From the NCBI GenBank assembly GCA_963611755.1, contig CAVDTK010000101.1:1-8246 (forward strand): a stretch of DNA of 8,246 nt. The letters run 5' to 3'. How positions within the stretch are numbered: position 1 is the stretch's first letter; the number at the start of each line of letters is the position of its first letter. Below, in pieces: positions 1-4,962 of this stretch. A program made the position numbers and the translations under genes. The notes under the pieces are model-generated. The model did no database searches. It was not told where the DNA came from and saw only the letters and a program-made list of their open reading frames with translations. The stretch is from Paratractidigestivibacter sp963611755. Lineage in GTDB: Bacteria > Actinomycetota > Coriobacteriia > Coriobacteriales > Atopobiaceae.

Positions 1-59
1 GCCAGCATGTGCTCGTGCTCGATAAAGGCCCCTTGGACCGCCAAAACCGCAGTTGCCAT
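1..59 (-). CDS. pdxT: PdxT, glutaminase subunit of PLP synthase (partial, N-terminus only)
   Basis: The first 19 codons read MATAVLAVQGAFIEHEHML, and the gene then runs off the window edge. The VLxxQGAFxEH opening is characteristic of PdxT, the class I glutamine amidotransferase that hydrolyses glutamine and channels ammonia to PdxS. The catalytic Cys and His lie outside the window and cannot be checked. The ATG is preceded by an AGGTGAG Shine-Dalgarno about six bases upstream. The start lies only 15 bases after the pdxS stop, so the two genes are almost certainly one transcript in the order pdxS-pdxT. The identification rests on a short stretch plus the context, and both agree. Confidence 0.9.
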   Translation of the reverse strand, partial: MATAVLAVQGAFIEHEHML

Positions 60-74
60 GCGCGCTCACCTGCC

Positions 75-959
75 CTACTTGCCGCGCTCTTCCATGATGA
101 GGTTGATCTCGTCCGCGTTGATGCCCACCATGGCCTCGCCCAGGTTGGCCGAAAGCTCGGCGATGAGCTTGGCGTCCGTGAAGTTGGCCACAGCCTTGAC
201 GATAGCGGCCGCGCGGCGCGCCGGATCGCCGCTCTTGAAGATGCCGGAGCCCACGAAGACGCCCTCGGCGCCCAGCTGCATCATGAGGGCCGCGTCGGCA
301 GGGGTCGCCACGCCGCCGGCAGCGAAGTTCACCACGGGGAGCTTGCCAGTCTGGTGCACCTCGCGCAACAGGTCAACGGGCACGGCCAGCTGCTTGGCGG
401 CCTCAAAGAGCTCGTCTTCGCGCAGGGCCACCACGTCGCGGATCTGCTTCTGGATCTTGCGCATGTGGCGCACGGCCTGCACCACGTCGCCGGTGCCTGG
501 CTCGCCCTTGGTGCGGATCATCGTGGCGCCTTCGGCCACGCGGCGCAGGGCCTCGCCCAGGTCGCGCGCACCGCAAACAAACGGCACGTCAAAGGCGGTC
601 TTGTCGATGTGATAGGTGTCGTCTGCCGGGGTTAAGACCTCGGACTCGTCGATGTAGTCGATCTCGATGGCCTGCAGGACCTGGGCCTCGACGATGTGGC
701 CGATGCGGCACTTGGCCATGACGGGGATCGAGACGGCCTCCTGGATGCCGCGGATCATGGCCGGGTCGCTCATGCGAGAAACGCCGCCCGCCGCGCGGAT
801 GTCGGCCGGGATGCGCTCGAGGGCCATGACGGCGCAGGCGCCGGCCTCCTCGGCAATGCGGGCCTGCTCAGGGGTGGTAACGTCCATGATCACGCCGCCC
901 TTGAGCATCTGGGCGAGCTGGCGGTTGAGTTTCACGCGCTCGGAGGTCTGGTCAGCCAT
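75..959 (-). CDS. pdxS: PdxS, pyridoxal 5'-phosphate synthase subunit
   Basis: PdxS is the lyase subunit of the DXP-independent vitamin B6 pathway. It builds PLP from ribose 5-phosphate, glyceraldehyde 3-phosphate and the ammonia delivered by PdxT, in a cytoplasmic 12+12 complex. The 294-residue product matches the usual family length. Visible key residues are Asp26 (GGVIMDV), Lys83 (PVMAKCRIGH) and Lys151 (RTKGEPGTGD), equivalent to Asp24, Lys81 and Lys149 of the Bacillus enzyme. A phosphate-binding GGVATPADAALMMQLGA stretch follows, then GVFVGSGIFKS. The start is placed at the Met of MADQTSERVK, because AAGGGAGAA lies just upstream and the open frame beyond it (to 1040) lacks family similarity. 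Downstream pdxT follows after 15 bases. Divergent pdxR and shared repeats upstream suggest PLP-responsive control by that regulator. Nothing looks damaged. Confidence 0.98.
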   Translation of the reverse strand: MADQTSERVKLNRQLAQMLKGGVIMDVTTPEQARIAEEAGACAVMALERIPADIRAAGGVSRMSDPAMIRGIQEAVSIPVMAKCRIGHIVEAQVLQAIEIDYIDESEVLTPADDTYHIDKTAFDVPFVCGARDLGEALRRVAEGATMIRTKGEPGTGDVVQAVRHMRKIQKQIRDVVALREDELFEAAKQLAVPVDLLREVHQTGKLPVVNFAAGGVATPADAALMMQLGAEGVFVGSGIFKSGDPARRAAAIVKAVANFTDAKLIAELSANLGEAMVGINADEINLIMEERGK

Positions 960-1052
960 GTTTTCTCCCTTGGTTGCGGCTGATGCGAAACAAGGCCCCA
1001 TCCTAGGCGCGTTCTGATATGGGCAAAAGCGCCAGTTCATGACATAATGAGC

Positions 1053-1093
1053 AGGTCAGTATAAGGTCAGATGGCGCATTTTGATAAGGCCAG
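1053..1093. promoter_or_regulatory. Putative PdxR operator: helically spaced AGGTCAG repeats
   Basis: Two exact AGGTCAG copies begin at 1053 and 1064, 11 bp apart. A third, AGGCCAG with one mismatch, begins at 1087, a further 23 bp on. The longer words ATAAGGTCAG (1061-1070) and ATAAGGCCAG (1084-1093) differ at one position. Spacings of about one and two helical turns put all copies on one face of the DNA. MocR regulators such as GabR and PdxR commonly bind direct repeats in the divergent promoter region, so this is the natural candidate site. The repeats are seen directly; binding by PdxR is inference. Confidence 0.6.
1058..1087 (-). promoter_or_regulatory. Candidate pdxST promoter
   Basis: On the minus strand, TTATCA (1087-1082, 4/6 to the -35 consensus) and TATACT (1063-1058, 5/6 to the -10 consensus) are separated by 18 bases. 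This gives a leader of about 90 bases before pdxS. The -35 element overlaps the third AGGYCAG repeat, the second repeat fills the spacer, and the first touches the -10 box. A protein bound there could therefore block or remodel RNA polymerase. An alternative, weaker -10 (TAGGAT, 1005-1000) would give a leader of about 35 bases. The choice between them is not settled by sequence. Confidence 0.4.
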
Positions 1094-1135
1094 TTATACG
1101 GGCCGACGCGGTTTTGCCTGGTAGGAAGGTTAGCT

Positions 1136-2629
1136 ATGCTCGACTACGACCTTGGCGAGAAGGGCGACCTGTCGCTCTACGAGTTTTTGTACCGCCGCAT
1201 CAAGGCGGACATCGCCGACGGCACCATAGCGGCGGACGACCGTCTGCCCTCCAAGCGCGCCCTGGCGCAACACCTGGGCATCAGTGTGGTCACCGTCGAG
1301 GCGGCGTATGCCCAGCTCGTGGCCGAGGGCTACGTCTATTCACGGCCCAAGAGCGGCTTTTATGCCTGCGACCTGCCCCGCACGGACGCCGCGGCCGCGG
1401 CTGCGCCGGCCAAGATTGCGCGGCAAGACGCCGCGATTGCGGCCGCACATCCGGCGTCGAGAAACACGAAACCGCAGGTAGACCTTACCGGCAGCGCAAA
1501 GTCCCTCGACGTATCCGCGGCGCGCATCTGGTCCCGAGAGCTGCGAGCGGCCCTGGCGCAGGAGTCGGAAGCCGAGCTCTTCTCGCCGACGTCTGCGCAA
1601 GGCTCGCCTCGACTGCGGCAGGCCGTGGCCGACTACCTGCGGCAATCGCGCGGGATGGAGGTCGACCCGGAATGCATCGTGGTGGCGGCTGGTGCCCAAA
1701 CCTTGGATAACCTGCTCGTGCAGCTTCTGGGGCACGACGCCGCCTACGCGGTGGAGGACCCGGGGTATCTGCGCCTTACCAACCTCTATCGGGCAAACGA
1801 AGTGCAGGTAGAGCATATCGCCCTCGACGAGCAGGGCATCGACATGGGGCAGCTGCGCGAAAGCGGCGCCAACGTGGTCCACATCATGCCCTCGCACCAG
1901 TTCCCTACCGGGCGCGTGACGAGCATTTCTCGACGATACGAGCTTTTGAGCTGGGCAAACGAGGACGTAACAGCCGCCGAACTCGACGACCACGGCCCCA
2001 GCGGCGCGCCGCGGGCCGCCCGACCTTCTCGCTGGATCATCGAGGACGACTACGACTGCGAGTTTCGCCTGGCAGGCCGCCCGGTGCCGTCGCTTGCCAG
2101 CATCGACGGCTGCGGCCGCGTGGTCTACACCAACACGTTCTCCAAGAGCCTGGCCGCGGGCCTGCGCCTAGCCTACATGGTGCTCCCCTACCCCCTTATG
2201 CAGCGCTTTATTGACCAGATGAGCTACCTCTCGTCCACGGTAAGCTCAATCGAGCAGGTCACGCTCGCGCGCATTCTGGAGTCCGGGGCCTACGAGCGAC
2301 ACGTCATGCGCGTGCGCAAGCGGCAGCGAGAAACCCGCGACGCCCTTCTCGACGCGTTGAAGGCCAGCGAAGTCGCGGACCGTCTGGGCATCGAGGAAGC
2401 GGACTCGGGCTTGCACTTTGTCCTATCCGTCCGCAGCGAGAAGAGCGAGGCAGAACTTGCCGCCGCCCTGCTCAGTCACGGCGTGGCCGCAGCTCCCATG
2501 AGCTCGTTCGCCTGCTCGGCGGCCAACAAGACGCGCCCCGACGGCCTTGCTCGCTTCGTCATCCAGTACGAAGGGCTTGAGCAGAAGAACATCCCCGCGA
2601 TCGTTCAGGCGCTCAATTCCAGCCTTTGA
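1136..2629 (+). CDS. pdxR: MocR-family PLP-sensing transcriptional regulator, PdxR type
   Basis: The 497-residue product has the two-part MocR architecture. A GntR-type winged helix covers about residues 12-78 (LYRRIKADIADG, then LPSKRALAQHLGIS and VEAAYAQLVAEGYV). A fold-type I aminotransferase-like domain follows from about residue 115. PLP-site features are SHQFPTG (253-259), IIEDDYDCEF (301-310) and the Schiff-base lysine Lys337 in NTFSKSLAAGLRLAYM. The Ala-rich stretch at 84-105 is the interdomain linker. AGGAAGGT ends five bases before the ATG. Position divergent from pdxST is the classic PdxR arrangement, where the protein reads PLP level and controls B6 synthesis. Whether it activates or represses here is unknown. 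One oddity is an insert of about 24 residues (275-298, HGPSGAPRAARPS) before the conserved IIEDDYD strand, where many relatives have only a short turn. Confidence 0.93.
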   Translation: MLDYDLGEKGDLSLYEFLYRRIKADIADGTIAADDRLPSKRALAQHLGISVVTVEAAYAQLVAEGYVYSRPKSGFYACDLPRTDAAAAAAPAKIARQDAAIAAAHPASRNTKPQVDLTGSAKSLDVSAARIWSRELRAALAQESEAELFSPTSAQGSPRLRQAVADYLRQSRGMEVDPECIVVAAGAQTLDNLLVQLLGHDAAYAVEDPGYLRLTNLYRANEVQVEHIALDEQGIDMGQLRESGANVVHIMPSHQFPTGRVTSISRRYELLSWANEDVTAAELDDHGPSGAPRAARPSRWIIEDDYDCEFRLAGRPVPSLASIDGCGRVVYTNTFSKSLAAGLRLAYMVLPYPLMQRFIDQMSYLSSTVSSIEQVTLARILESGAYERHVMRVRKRQRETRDALLDALKASEVADRLGIEEADSGLHFVLSVRSEKSEAELAAALLSHGVAAAPMSSFACSAANKTRPDGLARFVIQYEGLEQKNIPAIVQALNSSL

Positions 2630-2681
2630 GCGGCTCAATTGTGTCGACCGCCACATTGTCGCACCTGCGGCACCCCTGTCG

Positions 2682-2705
2682 TGGCATACTTACGAACTGT
2701 AAGTA
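2682..2705 (+). promoter_or_regulatory. tetR promoter with 19-bp palindromic operator
   Basis: A perfect inverted repeat TACTTAC-N5-GTAAGTA occupies 2687-2705. An extended -10 element, TGG followed by CATACT (2682-2690, 4/6 to consensus), overlaps its left arm, so a dimer bound here would cover the -10 and the start point. No convincing -35 is present, which is tolerated with an extended -10. The site lies about 60 bases upstream of a TetR gene. Autorepression by that protein is the obvious reading but is inference. Confidence 0.6.
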
Positions 2706-2766
2706 AACGTTTAGCCGCTGCCAACCAGGCGGCGACCATCCATAAAACACCAGGTAGGAGTGCCAA

Positions 2767-3336
2767 GTGAGCACTAAAGACGACATTTTGGACATCGCAT
2801 ACGAGGCATTTGCCGAGAAGGGCTACCGCGGCACCTCGCTCGGCTACATCGCCGACAAGATCGGCGTCACGCGCCCGGCCCTCTACTACCACTTCCAGTC
2901 AAAGGAAGCCCTGTTCAAGGCCGTCTACGAGCGCATGGACCCCCTGGTGAGCACCAGCTCCGACGATGTGTGCGCGGCCCATGACGCCGAGACCTACCTC
3001 GCCGCCTTCGACGAGCTCATGCGCTCGATCCTGGGCAACCTCCGCAGCGACCCCTCCCGCGCCCGCTTTGTGGCCACCGTCGAGTCGGCCGCCTACCAGT
3101 CGCCCGAGATCATGGAGGAGGTCAAGCGCCAGGACGCCGAGATCAAGGCGATCTTCACCCGCGCGCTCACTCGTGCCCAGGAGCTGGGCGTTCTTCGCGA
3201 CGGCCTGAGCGTCGAGGACAGCATCGAGTTCCTGAACGTCGTCTTCAACGGCGCCAGTGAGGTCATGCTGCGCGGCGCGGGCTTCTCGTGGACCCAGACC
3301 GGCCCCATCGTCGTGCACGCCCTGTTCAAGGGATAG
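2767..3336 (+). CDS. TetR/AcrR-family transcriptional regulator
   Basis: The 189-residue protein starts with a typical TetR DNA-binding domain: ILDIAYEAFAEKGYRGTSL, then YIADKIGVTRPALYYHF (28-43) with the recognition helix, then SKEALFKAVYERM. Residues from about 55 form an all-helical ligand-binding and dimerisation domain with no recognisable specificity. GTG is chosen as start because AGGTAGGAG ends six bases upstream and the protein then begins at the normal distance from the HTH. The promoter palindrome suggests autoregulation. No transporter or enzyme follows in the same direction, since stacked hairpins and a terminator come next. Any regulated target is therefore elsewhere, or lies on the opposite strand. 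The ligand is unknown. Confidence 0.9.
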   Translation: MSTKDDILDIAYEAFAEKGYRGTSLGYIADKIGVTRPALYYHFQSKEALFKAVYERMDPLVSTSSDDVCAAHDAETYLAAFDELMRSILGNLRSDPSRARFVATVESAAYQSPEIMEEVKRQDAEIKAIFTRALTRAQELGVLRDGLSVEDSIEFLNVVFNGASEVMLRGAGFSWTQTGPIVVHALFKG

Positions 3337-3344
3337 GGACACCC

Positions 3345-3368
3345 GGCGGCGCAGGGCTTCTCGCCGCC
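3345..3368 (+). repeat. GC-rich hairpin just after tetR
   Basis: GGCGGCG (3345-3351) and CGCCGCC (3362-3368) form a perfect 7-bp stem with a 10-base loop, beginning eight bases after the tetR stop. No T-run follows, so alone it is not an intrinsic terminator. It could protect the 3' end of the tetR transcript or act as a pause site. Confidence 0.5.
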
Positions 3369-3384
3369 CACTCCCCCGGGATCG

Positions 3385-3427
3385 GCCGATGTTTGTAGGT
3401 CGCTTCTCACTTCAAGCCGATGTTTGT
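3385..3427. repeat. Two exact 12-bp direct repeats in the tetR 3' region
   Basis: GCCGATGTTTGT occurs at 3385-3396 and again at 3416-3427, 31 bp apart (about three helical turns). A related word, CCGACCTTTGT, sits in the left arm of the terminator at 3459-3469. The second copy also supplies the left arm (TTTGTGG, 3423-3429) of a 7-bp hairpin with CCACAAA at 3436-3442 and loop ATTTAG. The function is unknown. Candidates are a protein site, remnants of a duplicated terminator, or a short interspersed repeat. Confidence 0.55.
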
Positions 3428-3450
3428 GGATTTAGCCACAAAGATACGCA

Positions 3451-3489
3451 AAAAGGACCGACCTTTGTACAAAGATCGGTCCTTTCTTT
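3451..3489. terminator. Strong bidirectional intrinsic terminator
   Basis: AAAGGACCGA (3452-3461) pairs perfectly with TCGGTCCTTT (3476-3485). After one mismatch, CTTTG (3463-3467) pairs with CAAAG (3470-3474). The stem is flanked by an A-run on the left and TTTCTTT on the right. It therefore ends transcription in both directions: plus-strand tetR, and the minus-strand RGG gene, whose stop lies about 40 bases away and whose transcript would end in a run of T. This fits its place between two convergent genes. Confidence 0.88.
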
Positions 3490-3524
3490 AGCGAGAAACT
3501 AGCTGGCTAGCAGGCGCTTTCTCT

Positions 3525-4742
3525 TTAGTAGCGAGAAGAACGGTTGCCGTAGCCGCCGCGACCGCCGCGGTCGCCGCCGCGGGAGTCACGGCCGCCGAAG
3601 CCGCCGCGCCCACCGCGGTCGCCGTAGCTGCCGCCGCGGGAGTCGCGGTTGCCGCCGAAGCCGCCACGACGGTCATCGCGACCGCCGCCGAAGCCGCCAC
3701 GGCCGCCACGATCGCCGCCGCGGGAGTCGCGCCCGCCGAAGCCGCCACGACGGTCGTCACGGCCGCCGCCGAAGCCGCCGCGCCCACCGCGATCGCCGCC
3801 GCGGGAGTCACGGTCGCCGCCACGGCCGCCGAAGCCGCCGCGACGGTCATCGCGACCGCCAAAGCCGCCACGGCCACCGCGGTCGCCGCCACGACGATCG
3901 TCACGGCCACCAAAGCCGCCGCGCCCACCGCGGTCGCCGCCGCGATCGCCACCGCGGCCGCCAAAGCCGCCGCGAGGACCACGGTCGCCGCCACGACGGT
4001 CGTCGTGACCGCCACGGCCACCGAAGCCGCCGCGGCCGCCGCGAGAGTCGTTGTCCAGGCCCATGGCGGTCAGGGGCTCGATCACCTGGTCGAGAAGCGC
4101 AAAGAGCTCGTCGGCCTTCTCGTCGCTCAAAGAGGGAACCAGCTTGATCTTCTCGGCACCAGCGGCCTTAGCAGCCTCGATGGCACCAGCGTCGGCGAAG
4201 ACCACGATGGCGCGCATGTCCTCTTCCTCGGGCATGATGCGGCTCACCAGGTCGGCCTCCTCGGCCTTGGCCAGCATGGCGTCGACCTCGCGCAGGCGCA
4301 TGCCCATGAGGTCGGCGATCTCGCGCTGCTCCATCTTGGGCTTGAGCTCGAGCAGCTTAAGGGCGCGGACCAGGTTGCTCACGCGCTCGTTCTTGGCTGC
4401 CTGCTCGTCGGAGATCATGTCGCGGCGGTTGCGAAGCAGGCGCGCGGCACGGTTCACCTTGTCAAACAGGACGGCGTCGTAGTCGATGGCCTCCTCGGCC
4501 TCGTCCTCGTCGTCCTCGTCCTCGTCGTCCTCGTCATCGTCGTCGTCGTCGAACTCTTCGTCATCCTCGAAGTCGTCGTCCTCGTCGTCGAGGTCCTCGG
4601 CGTCCTCGTCCTCGTCGTCCTCAAAATCCTCGTCGTCGTCCTCGAAGTCGTCCTCCTCGACGACCTCCTCGTCGAGCTCCTCCTCGGCCTCAGCCTCGAG
4701 CTCGTCTTCCATAATCTCGTCGTTCTCGGTGTACTCAGACAT
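3525..4742 (-). CDS. Acidic / MarR-like winged-helix / RGG-repeat protein, function unknown
   Basis: The 405-residue product has three parts. Residues 1-85 are mostly Asp and Glu, and the first Lys is at 95 with no Arg before it. Residues about 96-225 resemble a MarR core: a helix, then VSNLVRALKLLELKPKMEQ, REIADLMGMRLREVDAML as HTH, VSRIMPEEEDMRAIVV as wing, and LSDEKADELFALLDQV as the C-terminal dimer helix. Residues 233-405 are an RGG/FGG tract with about 28 RGG and 10 FGG motifs, many Asp and no Lys. The ATG is chosen because AAGGAG precedes it by four bases and the upstream open frame is unlike the rest. In the MarR-like part the wing carries EEED where family members usually have basic residues, so ordinary DNA reading is doubtful. 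RGG tracts bind RNA and drive condensation in other proteins, for example C-termini of bacterial DEAD-box helicases and eukaryotic RNA-binding proteins. The acidic arm could bind the RGG arm. No helicase motif is present. Role unknown. Confidence 0.85.
   Translation of the reverse strand: MSEYTENDEIMEDELEAEAEEELDEEVVEEDDFEDDDEDFEDDEDEDAEDLDDEDDDFEDDEEFDDDDDDEDDEDEDDEDEAEEAIDYDAVLFDKVNRAARLLRNRRDMISDEQAAKNERVSNLVRALKLLELKPKMEQREIADLMGMRLREVDAMLAKAEEADLVSRIMPEEEDMRAIVVFADAGAIEAAKAAGAEKIKLVPSLSDEKADELFALLDQVIEPLTAMGLDNDSRGGRGGFGGRGGHDDRRGGDRGPRGGFGGRGGDRGGDRGGRGGFGGRDDRRGGDRGGRGGFGGRDDRRGGFGGRGGDRDSRGGDRGGRGGFGGGRDDRRGGFGGRDSRGGDRGGRGGFGGGRDDRRGGFGGNRDSRGGSYGDRGGRGGFGGRDSRGGDRGGRGGYGNRSSRY
3528..4046 (-). 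repeat. Degenerate in-frame repeat encoding the RGG tract
   Basis: About 520 bp of CCGCCGCG-type sequence encodes repeated blocks such as RDDRRGGFGG and RDSRGGDRGGRGGF. RDSRGG-type units recur near residues 311, 338, 367 and 385, and RDDRRGG-type units near 280, 298, 328 and 355. Block spacing is about 17-31 residues, not strictly periodic. All changes keep the frame, which argues for selection on the protein. Such DNA is prone to unequal exchange, so length differences between strains are likely. Confidence 0.8.
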
Positions 4743-4962
4743 GCGTCTCCTTCTTGCGCCTCTCGGCGAATCACATAGGGCCGCCTCTTGCGGCCGCATC
4801 AAGGTCAAAAGTGTAGCCGAGACGCGCAATCGCGCAGGTAGACAAAGTATTCGCACACGTAAACGCCGCAAGTCGCGCGTCGGCGCAACCTGCGGCGTGT
4901 CACCGGGTTCTTATAGCGAGAAGTACTACGGACGGCCCGCGTGGAGACGCCCCGCCCCGTCC
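4743..4962 (-). other. 220-bp intergenic leader between the XRE-AlaA and RGG genes
   Basis: No gene is visible here. Three inverted repeats are. GGACGG/CCGTCC (4930-4935 and 4957-4962) begins right after the upstream gene's stop and has a GC-rich loop. ACGCCGCA/TGCGGCGT (4863-4870 and 4891-4898) has an inner GCGC pairing and is followed on the minus strand by TTT, making it a possible weak terminator for the aminotransferase gene. GGCCGC/GCGGCC (4779-4784 and 4790-4795, loop of five) lies about 37 bases before the RGG-gene start, in its probable leader. I found no convincing promoter, so read-through from the aminotransferase gene remains possible. Confidence 0.45.

Noticed and set aside
960..1040. 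N-terminal extension of PdxS by 27 residues
   Set aside because: The extension has no family similarity, and AAGGGAGAA directly precedes the Met of MADQTS, which gives the normal length.
2626..2638. Terminator after pdxR
   Set aside because: TTGAGCGGCTCAA overlapping the stop codon is a palindrome, but it has almost no loop and no T-run follows.
3649..4008. Plus-strand frame encoding a proline/arginine-rich protein
   Set aside because: It is the reverse of the RGG-coding repeat. The composition follows from the repeat, and no ribosome site or homology is visible.
3488..4021. Alanine/valine-rich minus-strand frame that looks like a membrane or low-complexity protein
   Set aside because: It is a frame-shifted reading of the same repeat as the RGG gene, which has the proper start and acidic/MarR parts upstream.
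3528..4046. CRISPR-like or tandem repeat array
   Set aside because: Repeats are irregular, in frame and without unique spacers. They encode RGG blocks.
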